This document shows, piece after piece, positions 26,563 through 33,273 of a stretch of DNA of 33,273 nucleotides (the stretch's first letter is position 1; the number at the start of each line of letters is the position of its first letter). The notes beneath the pieces are model-generated. The model searched no databases. It was given only the letters and a program-made list of their open reading frames with translations, and had not been told where the DNA came from. This DNA comes from Bacteroidota bacterium (GTDB taxonomy: Bacteria > Bacteroidota > Bacteroidia > Flavobacteriales_C > GCA-002722245). The translations under genes were made by a program, and so were the position numbers. The stretch lies in contig JAPLEZ010000112.1 in NCBI GenBank assembly GCA_026390935.1, forward strand, positions 1 through 33,273, given 5' to 3'.

Positions 26563-26971
26563 TTTCAGATTTTCAATCTGAAACAAAACTTAAAGCGATT
26601 TTTAATCGCAATTCACTCGCTCCGACAAGTTTAGCGAAGCGTAACTTGGCGGCATTGCGAGTGTGCTTAGAAGCTTTCAGCTTCTTTCCTTCGCAGAAGG
26701 AACATAAAACAAAATAGTTTTTCTTTCAGAAAAAGGAAGTTGAAAACTTCCAAGTAGACTCGTTGTTCCGCTAAGTTTCGCTTCGCTTAAACTTAGCGGG
26801 GCGGGGGATTTTTAATCGCAATTCAATGGGCATTAAAAATGCCTCCCACTCGCGCGCGTCTCTGACGCGTGCGGATTTATTAAGGCATTTGAAATGCCAA
26901 AAATTAGAAACAATACAATTGTAAGGATAAATCCGCACGCGTCAGAGACGCGCGCGAGGGAAAATCTGAAA
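26563..26971. repeat. Triloop hairpin array bounded by an 11-bp inverted repeat
   Basis: The block is bounded by TTTCAGATTTT (26563-26573) and its complement AAAATCTGAAA (26961-26971). Inside are perfect stems with three-base loops at 26563-26583 (9 bp, TTC), 26595-26609 (6 bp, TTT), 26670-26684 (6 bp, TTC), 26688-26700 (5 bp, GCA), 26718-26734 (7 bp, TTC), 26735-26751 (7 bp, GAA), 26807-26817 (4 bp, TTT), 26829-26843 (6 bp, AAA) and 26884-26898 (6 bp, TGA), plus the two arms of the 32-bp repeat. Two larger hairpins lie at 26614-26663 and 26768-26799, and their central parts are diverged copies of each other. A 19-base direct repeat lies at 26597-26615 and 26807-26825. The size suits a non-autonomous mobile element, but no target duplication was identified. 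Confidence 0.7.
26849..26958. repeat. Perfect 32-bp inverted repeat, GC-rich
   Basis: Arms 26849-26880 and 26927-26958 are exact complements over 32 bases, with a 46-base centre. The arms are far richer in G and C than the surroundings. Each arm also folds alone: CGCGTC-TCT-GACGCG at 26855-26869, extendable to 10 bp with one G-T pair, and the mirror form with AGA in the right arm. The centre holds the GGCATT-TGA-AATGCC hairpin. Confidence 0.9.
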
Positions 26972-27002
26972 TCACACCCCCGAAAGGGGAAGAAGGATTT
27001 TT

Positions 27003-29423
27003 CTACAACTTCACCTGCACAGTCAAATAAAAACTTCTAGCGTCAGATGGAATAATCCCCGGACCGGGATATGCCTCTGCCCTTCTGGTGAAATAACGAT
27101 TGTCTAATAAATTATTGATACTTCCTTCCAGCGTGAATAATTTGTAAGTGTACGACAAACTTAAATCCATTACGTTATAGGCCGGAATCAATCCATTCAC
27201 AGCATTGGCTGTAAAGGTAGAATTGGTGGCATCGGTAAACTGCTGAGCGGTGTATGAATACTGGTAGGACGCACCAAACTTTTTGTATTTGAATTTCAAT
27301 CCCGATTTAAACAACACCGGAGGAACCAGTTCTACACGTTTACCTTCAAAAGCCTTTTCCTTGCTACCGGTATAGCTTGCATTCATCCATGATAAATTAC
27401 TGAAAACAGAAATCTTCATGTCTTTTTTTCCTTTGATGAGCCATTTATAAAAATCAACTTCTACCAGACTTTCAAAACCATAAGTTCTTGAATCGGAAAC
27501 ATTGGTGCGCAATGCATAAACCGTATAGCTTGTAGTATCGGTTTTAAGCACCGAACCGATGCGATTGTTGTAGCCTAAATAAAAGAAGGTAGCATCGAAA
27601 TACAAAAAGTTTTTGTAGCTCCCTCTATATCCTAAATCACAAGTAAATCCGGTTTCATCCTTTAGGTTAGGATCCACCTGAAAATTAGGATTCACCACAC
27701 GCATGTCGTTAAAATTTATGGAGCGGTAGTTTTGCGAAAAATTGGAATAGAGTTCTGTATTATTTGTTACATCATAACTTAAGCCAATACCAGCCAACAC
27801 AAACGAACGCTTGCTTTCCCTATTGTCGGATTTTTGTTCGTGGTAAATCACCTGTCCGGCTAAATTTTTATTTTCAATATTGTAATATCCACCCGAACGC
27901 GTATCTATATATTCAAAGCGTACACCAGGTGTGATGCTTAATTTTTTACTCACTTTAAAAATGTTTTCACTGAACACAGCAATGTTTCTGCTTGGAAAAG
28001 TATAGGCAGAAAATTCAGGATTGGCGGCATTTAAAAAGGTAAAATGAGGCTGATTGGTACTGTCGGCCAAACCTTGTTTTCTATCGGTTTGTCCCTGATA
28101 ATATCTTCCACCGATTAAAAACACTGATGGGATTTTCCATAACGAATAATAATGCAGCCAACGAATTTCACTACCAAAGTTTTTGTATTGATCGTTGAGT
28201 AAATTTCTCTCGGTGCCTTCATCTGCTCGATTGATTTGATCCAGAGTTCCCAAAGCATCACGCGATGCAAGGAGTCCGAAAGCACGAAAATTCAATCTTG
28301 TTTTTTCACTGAAATTATAATCCAGAGTAAAAGCCATTAAGTTCCAGTTGACATTGAACCAGTTTCGCTCACGAATGGATTGTTGCGGATTTTGTTTGTA
28401 CATTCCATCTGTTAGTCCGCCCGGTTGATGCGCGAGATATTGCATGGCCGTATATTCCAACCCGATTTTAAACTTCGCAGAAAACTTATATTGCAAAGAA
28501 GCATAACCTGCATTCACTGAAAAATCAGCATTCGGCCGCCAGCCTTCCCCCTGCTTTCTTTGCGCATAAGCGTAGTAAGTCAGCTTGCCCACTGTTCCAC
28601 CAATGCTATTGAAAGAATTGACGAAGCCCCATGAACCAGTGGTTTGACGGGTGGTGAATTCCAGTTTTTTATTTTCGGGACCTTTCTTCAAATTGAAATT
28701 TAAAAAGCCGCCAAACTGTGTTCCATATTGTAAAGACGCCGCTCCTCGTACAATTTCGATTTTATCGATGGCTTCTGACGGCGGACTGTAATAGCTCTCC
28801 GGATAGCCCAGCGCATCAGCTGAAATATCATAACCATTCTGACGCGTATTGAAATTAGAAACTCTGTTAGGATTTAAACCTCTGCCGCCAATACTCAACT
28901 GAATCCCTGCACCATCACTTTCCCAAATATTGAGTCCGCTTACTTTACCATAAATTTCGCGAGCGTTATTGGTAGATTTATTTCCGGAAGTATTATTCAT
29001 GTCGATGACTTCCGATTTTTTTCCTTCATAAATAGAAGTGCCTTCCACTGCATTCAGCTTACCAATACTGGAGTTTTTTGATTTTTCAATCACCACTACT
29101 TCTGTTTTGGTAATCTCAAGTGACAATTTAAAACTTACCCAAATGTCTTTATCCCTAACAACTACAGTGGTTTTTTGTGGTTGTTTATTTTGAGCGTGAA
29201 CTACCAAAGTATATGTTCCTGAAGAAATATTGGCAAATGAAAATTCACCCTTTTGATTGGTAAAAGTCTTTTGATTTGTTTCTTCAATTGTGACCTGAGC
29301 ATGTTCAACATCCAATGAATCATCAACCGAGATAACCTTTCCAGAAATAGAAAAAGAAAATGCAGAAAGAGGTAACAACAAGAAAGTTGCGATGCGAATG
29401 ATATGAAGAAAAAAATTATTCAT
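27003..29423 (-). CDS. TonB-dependent outer-membrane receptor (FecA-like)
   Basis: This 806-residue protein has a signal peptide (IIRIATFLLLPLSAFSFS), an N-terminal carboxypeptidase-regulatory-like beta domain (about 25-115, ISGKVISVDD to VSFKLSLE), a plug domain (about 140-250; GLNIWESDGAGIQLSIGGRG, IEIVRGAASLQYGTQFGG) and a long beta-barrel ending in an aromatic strand (SFYLTVQVKL). The likely cargo is an iron or other metal complex, inferred from the imelysin neighbour. A TTG one codon earlier is possible, but the ATG at 29423 overlaps the imelysin stop (TGATG), giving translational coupling. Confidence 0.92.
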   Translation of the reverse strand: MNNFFLHIIRIATFLLLPLSAFSFSISGKVISVDDSLDVEHAQVTIEETNQKTFTNQKGEFSFANISSGTYTLVVHAQNKQPQKTTVVVRDKDIWVSFKLSLEITKTEVVVIEKSKNSSIGKLNAVEGTSIYEGKKSEVIDMNNTSGNKSTNNAREIYGKVSGLNIWESDGAGIQLSIGGRGLNPNRVSNFNTRQNGYDISADALGYPESYYSPPSEAIDKIEIVRGAASLQYGTQFGGFLNFNLKKGPENKKLEFTTRQTTGSWGFVNSFNSIGGTVGKLTYYAYAQRKQGEGWRPNADFSVNAGYASLQYKFSAKFKIGLEYTAMQYLAHQPGGLTDGMYKQNPQQSIRERNWFNVNWNLMAFTLDYNFSEKTRLNFRAFGLLASRDALGTLDQINRADEGTERNLLNDQYKNFGSEIRWLHYYSLWKIPSVFLIGGRYYQGQTDRKQGLADSTNQPHFTFLNAANPEFSAYTFPSRNIAVFSENIFKVSKKLSITPGVRFEYIDTRSGGYYNIENKNLAGQVIYHEQKSDNRESKRSFVLAGIGLSYDVTNNTELYSNFSQNYRSINFNDMRVVNPNFQVDPNLKDETGFTCDLGYRGSYKNFLYFDATFFYLGYNNRIGSVLKTDTTSYTVYALRTNVSDSRTYGFESLVEVDFYKWLIKGKKDMKISVFSNLSWMNASYTGSKEKAFEGKRVELVPPVLFKSGLKFKYKKFGASYQYSYTAQQFTDATNSTFTANAVNGLIPAYNVMDLSLSYTYKLFTLEGSINNLLDNRYFTRRAEAYPGPGIIPSDARSFYLTVQVKL

Positions 29424-30499
29424 CAATCGCCATCATTGTCTTGAAAGGAAATCAACACGCCCAAATTAGAAGTTAGATCCACCTTTAATGTTGGAACAAT
29501 TTTTTGCAGTTTGGTATAAGCAGCCTGTACTGAAGTCTGGTTGCTAATAATAGTTTGCGACAAGGGATCACCTAAGGCTGAACAAGCAGAGAAAGCATCT
29601 GCCAAATTACTTTGCATGGTTTGATCAGTGACTGCACCACCGTCAACAGCATTTAAATTATCGTCGAAACCCAAACCATTGGTTGAGCCATATTTACCAA
29701 GATACAAATTCTGAAAATTTTGTATGCTTGCTGTAAGCAGTTCCACTGAAAATCCGCCATAATAAGCTTCTGTTTGCTCAGGCAAGGCAACGCCAGCAGA
29801 TTTAACACCAACAGGAATAGCCACTTTTCCATCGCGGATAAATTTTTCGTAGTATTTAATCATCGCGTTGATCAGCAAACTTGGAGAACCTCCCAAATCA
29901 TATCCGGTATTGCTTTTAAAAGTACTGAGGTAAGTATTCCACCCTGTAACAACTTCATCGGTTTTGGCTTTAATAGAAGCTACTACCGCTTTTAAATATA
30001 ATTTTCTATTGGCTGAAGCATACAAAGCAACTATCTCAGCATCGGTTTTATTAGGATAATACAAAAGATAATCAATTGCCGGAAATCCTTTCGCAGTAGT
30101 GTTACTCAATACATCAACGGTAAAAAATCCGTTCAAAATATTTGCTTGAATCTTTGCAGTATCTGTTGGATAAACATTCAGGTTTGCTCTTAAAGAAGCA
30201 TCTGAAGCAGGACCGAATTCAAACACATCACATTTTTGCCATTCAATATAAGCTTGCTTATAACTGCTGCGTAAATTTTGTAAATTTTGCACTGTAGGAT
30301 TATCACAAAAAGTATCGGTTTCTGCACTCAAATCATCCACACTTACTTTAAAAGAAGCGTAAGCCGGAACAATAATGTTGCTACCAATATTTGCGAGCAT
30401 TCCTTTTGTATCAAAAGAATTTTTATCAGGATCTATTACATCTGGTTTGCAAGCAAAAACACTTGCCATCAAACACAATATCAGAGTGGTTTTTTTCAT
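29423..30499 (-). CDS. Imelysin-like (peptidase M75 family) lipoprotein
   Basis: This 358-residue protein has a lipoprotein signal (LILCLMASVFAC) and a helical imelysin-like body. YIEWQKCDVFEFGPA matches the first conserved block. The second, normally GxHxxE, reads GFPAIDYLLYYP here, so the histidine is proline and the glutamate is aspartate. This variant is, as I recall, common in Bacteroidota. Imelysins are linked to iron uptake and are probably binding proteins rather than proteases; with this motif a peptidase role is unlikely. It sits between the DUF4856 gene (17-base gap) and the TonB receptor (1-base overlap). Confidence 0.88.
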   Translation of the reverse strand: MKKTTLILCLMASVFACKPDVIDPDKNSFDTKGMLANIGSNIIVPAYASFKVSVDDLSAETDTFCDNPTVQNLQNLRSSYKQAYIEWQKCDVFEFGPASDASLRANLNVYPTDTAKIQANILNGFFTVDVLSNTTAKGFPAIDYLLYYPNKTDAEIVALYASANRKLYLKAVVASIKAKTDEVVTGWNTYLSTFKSNTGYDLGGSPSLLINAMIKYYEKFIRDGKVAIPVGVKSAGVALPEQTEAYYGGFSVELLTASIQNFQNLYLGKYGSTNGLGFDDNLNAVDGGAVTDQTMQSNLADAFSACSALGDPLSQTIISNQTSVQAAYTKLQKIVPTLKVDLTSNLGVLISFQDNDGD

Positions 30500-30516
30500 C
30501 GATTTTTTATCAGGAA

Positions 30517-31590
30517 CTAAATAGAATCTTTAATTGAATCCCAGCCATACAATGCGCTGATCGCATTCACCACTTTGTTCACCTTATCTGTAGTTAATTC
30601 GTAAAGGTTATCACCAAACATGGCAATGATTTCATCCACCTTTGCATTAGTGATATATTTTTTTGAGTTGTTATACTTCATAGATTGCAAAAACGCAATA
30701 GCTTCAGAAACTTTTGTATTTACAACTGGCGTATTGGCAAAATCGGCTTTTACATCTTTTAATTCATGAATGACGGCTGCAGCAGTCATCTTTTCAAATT
30801 CTTCAATGATAATAGCAGCTTGTGCATTTTTAGTTGCGATATCTCCGTTACTAATGGCAGCGCGACCTTTAAGAAAAGCATCCATCACCACTTTATTGCT
30901 ACCTATAGTATTGACCTGATTGCAGTAGTTACTCCAAAATTTCAAACCAGAAAGATTGCTTGGAAAATCAATTGGCGCATAAAAAATACCGAAAGCACGG
31001 TCCCAGTCGTGTTCCATTGCTGTACCTTGTCCGGCTATCACCGTAGTGTTATCAGCAGAAGAAGAAACCAATTGCGTAATTTGGTATGCCACGAAGGTGG
31101 ACATCAAAGTTTTTGAAACCATTTGTTGGTAATTGATTCCTTTGGCCGACAAAAGATATTTTTTGGACACATCCACAGTGCTAACACCAATTCCAGCAAC
31201 ACCATTAGCAGCAACATTGCCATTACTTGCGCTCATCAGCGCCAAACTATCCATGTATGATTCAACTTGTATTCTTGATGCAAGAAGAGTATTGCTCTTT
31301 ATATCAACAGCTGCAGAATCAAGATATCCACTAACAAACTGATCGTTTACATTGGCAAACATATCTTGCAGCTTTGCAGAACTAACCGAACTTGACACCG
31401 CCTTTTTCATCTCGGTTTCCAATTCAGTAAACATCAATATCAATGTGCTTTCGTCTTCATGCTTAACATTAGAAAAATTATAAGTAGTTGGAACGGTGTA
31501 GTCGATTCCATCAACATCAATTTTTGGATCTTTTTTACATGCAGTAAATACTAGAGCAAGAGACAAAACGCCAGTGGCCGATAATTTCAT
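30517..31590 (-). CDS. DUF4856 domain lipoprotein
   Basis: From the ATG at 31590 this is 357 residues with a lipoprotein signal (KLSATGVLSLALVFTAC). A start at 31617 would add nine residues. The mature protein opens with YTVPTTYNFSNV and has the AMEHDWDRAFGIFYAP segment, both typical of DUF4856. The family is uncharacterised but recurs next to imelysin and TonB-receptor genes in Bacteroidota. Here it is the first gene of that operon, so it is probably a surface component of the same uptake system. Confidence 0.88.
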   Translation of the reverse strand: MKLSATGVLSLALVFTACKKDPKIDVDGIDYTVPTTYNFSNVKHEDESTLILMFTELETEMKKAVSSSVSSAKLQDMFANVNDQFVSGYLDSAAVDIKSNTLLASRIQVESYMDSLALMSASNGNVAANGVAGIGVSTVDVSKKYLLSAKGINYQQMVSKTLMSTFVAYQITQLVSSSADNTTVIAGQGTAMEHDWDRAFGIFYAPIDFPSNLSGLKFWSNYCNQVNTIGSNKVVMDAFLKGRAAISNGDIATKNAQAAIIIEEFEKMTAAAVIHELKDVKADFANTPVVNTKVSEAIAFLQSMKYNNSKKYITNAKVDEIIAMFGDNLYELTTDKVNKVVNAISALYGWDSIKDSI

Positions 31591-31662
31591 GCTGTTTTTT
31601 GTTGTTAAGTTTGCCATTTTTAAAGAATTCTATGTTTCGAATAAGTATTAAGAAATTAGTGC

Positions 31663-31797
31663 TTAGTGTTTCGGACACTTTTTGCAGGCCCTTCCTTTTT
31701 TGTACTTTTTACAGCAATCTTTCTTTTTGGAATCGCATGCGGCCAATATCTGAAGCAGTATACATTCTGGACCAATTTGTTTCTCCGAAAAATTCAT
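31663..31797 (-). CDS. Small Cys/Lys-rich protein, possible lipoprotein
   Basis: This 44-residue reading frame starts at ATG 31797. A longer frame to 31851 runs through the promoter and is unlikely. The second half is striking: LAAC, then DSKKKDCCKKYKKGRACKKCPKH, with five cysteines (C21, C28, C29, C38, C41) and many lysines. LAAC looks like a lipobox, but the preceding 20 residues contain charges and are a poor signal peptide. The Cys pattern suggests metal binding or disulfides. It stands alone with a good promoter, just upstream of the metal-uptake-type operon on the same strand. I recall similar CCKKYKKG-C-CP tails in small Bacteroidota proteins, but cannot verify this. Confidence 0.6.
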   Translation of the reverse strand: MNFSEKQIGPECILLQILAACDSKKKDCCKKYKKGRACKKCPKH

Positions 31798-31820
31798 AAC
31801 TATCTGTTTAAAGTACGTTG

Positions 31821-31852
31821 CAAATGTATTCTCGAAACCTTGGGGGTACAAT
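31821..31852 (-). promoter_or_regulatory. ATTG-N20-TACATTTG promoter before small Cys-rich gene
   Basis: On the minus strand ATTG (31852-31849), a 20-base spacer and TACATTTG (31828-31821) match the Bacteroidota consensus with one mismatch in the -33 box and none in the -7 box. It predicts a leader of about 20 bases before the ATG at 31797, and it may also drive the operon that follows 45 bases after the small gene. Confidence 0.6.
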
Positions 31853-31904
31853 ACCTAAAAAGTGGTATTATGAAAAAACGGTTCTTTTGTTGAAGAAATC
31901 TAAA

Positions 31905-31912
31905 TAGCTTTG
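31905..31912 (+). promoter_or_regulatory. TAnnTTTG-type -7 element before fatty acid hydroxylase gene
   Basis: TAGCTTTG ends five bases before the GTG start at 31918. A TTTG at 31886-31889 is only 15 bases upstream, closer than usual. Confidence 0.4.
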
Positions 31913-31917
31913 AATCA

Positions 31918-32844
31918 GTGGAAAAGACCCTGAAAGCCATACAAGATGCCCTGCTTTATTTTGCGCAACCCGATGAGCGGATTTACTATCCTTACCTCAT
32001 CAGCAGCTTGATTATTGCCATCCTTTTGTTTTTAACATACAACAAAAGCTTTAAGGGCTTAATGACTTACATTTTTCCTTATAAACGCCTACTGCATATC
32101 TCTTCGCTGAATGATGTATTGCTTTTGATCATCAATCATGTGATTAACGTGGTGTTTTTTGTCCCCTTTTTAATCAACTCCATTTTACTGGCCTACCTCA
32201 TACAACAATGGATGGAGAGCTTGCTGGGCTACTCTACTATTCAGATTTCGGATGAAGCAGCCATAGTATATTATGCCGTTGCGTATTTCATCATCAGTGA
32301 TTTCAGCAGATACGTGCTGCATTTTCTATTGCACAAAATTTCCTTTTTATGGGAATTTCACAAAGTACACCATTCGGCAGAAGTGCTTACTCCAATTACA
32401 TTGTACAGAGTTCATCCTGTGGAAAGCATGCTTTTTCAATTGAGGTCGGTGTTCATTGGCGGATTGGTTTCGGGCATATTTTTATGGATCTATCCCTACT
32501 CCATCACCCCTTATGTAGTTTGGGGAGTTCATGTGGGGACTTTTGTTTTTAATATCCTTGGAGCCAACTTGCGCCATTCACACGTTTGGTTTTCGTTTGG
32601 AAAATATTTGGAAAGAATTTTTATCAGTCCGGCACAGCACATCATCCACCACAGTTCCGACCCTAAACATTTCAATAAAAACATGGGCTCCGAACTGGCC
32701 ATTTGGGACTGGCTATTCAAAACGCTATACATCACCAAAGAAAAAGAAGAGGTAAAATTCGGTGTGGAGGAAAGTAAGGAACACCGTAATTTGCTAAAAA
32801 TAATTTTTCAGCCTTTCGTGAAGGCATTTAGAAGAAATAAATAA
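31918..32844 (+). CDS. Fatty acid hydroxylase / sterol desaturase family membrane protein
   Basis: This 308-residue protein has about four membrane segments and the complete di-iron histidine set of the family: H135-xxx-H139, H148-xx-H151-H152 and H241-xx-H244-H245, plus H220 and H222. Members oxidise lipids, for example hydroxylating fatty acids or carotenoids; the substrate here is unknown. The start is GTG: upstream in frame there is a stop at 31891 and no ATG between, and the next in-frame ATG would remove the first membrane segment. It diverges from the small Cys-rich gene. Confidence 0.9.
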   Translation: MEKTLKAIQDALLYFAQPDERIYYPYLISSLIIAILLFLTYNKSFKGLMTYIFPYKRLLHISSLNDVLLLIINHVINVVFFVPFLINSILLAYLIQQWMESLLGYSTIQISDEAAIVYYAVAYFIISDFSRYVLHFLLHKISFLWEFHKVHHSAEVLTPITLYRVHPVESMLFQLRSVFIGGLVSGIFLWIYPYSITPYVVWGVHVGTFVFNILGANLRHSHVWFSFGKYLERIFISPAQHIIHHSSDPKHFNKNMGSELAIWDWLFKTLYITKEKEEVKFGVEESKEHRNLLKIIFQPFVKAFRRNK

Positions 32845-32916
32845 TGACAAAACACTTAATACCTACTTCACTGACTATAAGTAGAAATCAATAGTAGCTT
32901 GAAGTTGTCACCCACT
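32845..32916. other. Short gap between convergent genes
   Basis: This is a 72-base gap between the hydroxylase stop and the partial membrane-protein stop. Only a weak CTACT/AGTAG dyad (about 32863-32883) was seen, not a convincing terminator. Confidence 0.4.
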
Positions 32917-33273
32917 CTAAATTGCTTCGATCTCGATGTTCAGGTCGCGATCTTTATTGAAATGCAACTTATATGCAATCATCAACAAAATAAACTCAGG
33001 CAATACAATTAGTACTTTGTTGAAAATTTGAAAAAATGTTGAAGTAAAAAATGCTAGGAAATATTCATTATCATCAATAATATCGGTTGAAAAAAGGAAT
33101 ATAATTAACAAAGCAGCAATTTTAAGTGCCGATATCCATTTCAGTTGTCTTTTGAACTTATTTATTGCCAAACGGTAAATAAGAAAGAACAAAATCAATC
33201 TAACAATATTAACCAGTGGCATGTAGTACCGAACGAAGTATTCCAGCACAAGTGATTGATCACCTCCATTCCA
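32917..33273 (-). CDS. Partial membrane protein, N-terminus outside the window
   Basis: At least 118 residues are present, hydrophobic, with three or four likely membrane helices (LVNIVRLILFFLIYRLAI, ISALKIAALLIIFLFS, VLIVLPEFILLMIAYKL) and an acidic tail (DRDLNIEIEAI). An internal GTG at 33249 could start a 110-residue protein, but the frame stays open to the window edge (WNGGDQSL precedes it) and there is no promoter-like sequence. A longer gene starting beyond 33273 is therefore more likely. I do not recognise the family. Confidence 0.6.
   Translation of the reverse strand, partial: WNGGDQSLVLEYFVRYYMPLVNIVRLILFFLIYRLAINKFKRQLKWISALKIAALLIIFLFSTDIIDDNEYFLAFFTSTFFQIFNKVLIVLPEFILLMIAYKLHFNKDRDLNIEIEAI

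Larger units (their letters stand above)
26510..27002. other. 493-base non-coding region between trxB and TonB receptor, hairpin-dense
   Basis: No supported gene lies here. From the left: a motif whose complement reads GTCATCCTGACGAAGGAAGG (26529-26548), then the triloop hairpin array (26563-26971), then a CCCC-GAAA-GGGG hairpin (26978-26989) and an AAAAATCC end that touches the TonB-receptor stop. The region separates convergent genes, so both operons could read into it and its hairpins could act as 3-prime ends. Confidence 0.8.

Noticed and set aside
26520-26717. Plus-strand 65-residue open frame in the trxB downstream region
   Set aside because: It runs through the hairpins and repeats, has no promoter and no recognisable protein features.
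26510-27002. CRISPR array as an explanation of the repeated hairpins
   Set aside because: The stems differ, there is no constant direct repeat at regular spacing, and no cas gene is near.
31663-31851. Longer 62-residue version of the small Cys-rich protein
   Set aside because: Its first codons cover the -33/-7 promoter; the shorter 44-residue frame fits the predicted transcript start.
31599-31893. Plus-strand open frames opposite the small Cys-rich gene
   Set aside because: They have no recognisable features, and the opposite strand has a promoter, start and distinctive cysteine-rich product.

Overview
The window looks like a chromosomal segment of an AT-rich member of the Bacteroidota. The evidence is a set of lineage markers: proteins with type IX secretion (T9SS) C-terminal domains, a gliding-motility-associated C-terminal domain protein, a TonB-dependent receptor with an imelysin and a DUF4856 lipoprotein, a DUF4476 protein, the nusB-DUF1573-yajC-ybbR-coaE gene order, and TAnnTTTG-type -7 promoter elements. 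Genus and species cannot be read from the sequence. No rRNA, tRNA, CRISPR array, transposase or prophage gene was seen.

Layout. 90-6562 (minus) is a housekeeping run read truA, lipoprotein, nusB, DUF1573 lipoprotein, yajC, ybbR-like, coaE, nnrE/nnrD, with small gaps or overlaps. 6603-12178 (plus) holds a DMT-family exporter and two large secreted proteins: a thermolysin/fungalysin-like metalloprotease with a T9SS type A-like tail, and a propeller plus Ig-like protein with a type B (CHU_C) tail. 12248-14625 (minus) holds a low-complexity DUF4476 protein and a helical-repeat protein of unknown function. 14810-19095 (plus) is the leucine operon leuA-leuC-leuD-leuB, whose leuA lacks the C-terminal leucine-sensing domain. 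19273-20307 (minus) is a membrane-anchored aminopeptidase, divergent from an AddA/RecB-like helicase-nuclease (20503-23616, plus). Two paralogous lipoproteins and thioredoxin reductase follow on plus. 27003-31590 (minus) is a likely metal-uptake operon (DUF4856 lipoprotein, imelysin-like lipoprotein, TonB-dependent receptor), preceded by a tiny Cys/Lys-rich protein gene with its own promoter. The right end holds a fatty acid hydroxylase/sterol desaturase family protein and a membrane-protein gene that runs off the edge.

The most unusual part is not a gene. Between trxB and the TonB receptor (26510-27002) is a roughly 410-base block bounded by an 11-bp inverted repeat and packed with about ten perfect mini-hairpins. 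Their stems differ but they almost all have three-base loops (TTC/GAA, TTT/AAA, TCT/AGA). The largest structure is a perfect 32-bp inverted repeat whose arms are each a triloop hairpin. A second repeat family (AAAATCC, then pyrimidine-rich sequence, then a hairpin) abuts gene ends at 1-60 and 19105-19275. A third pattern is the placement of -7-like promoter elements only 2-6 bases before start codons of several genes, which suggests leaderless or nearly leaderless transcripts.
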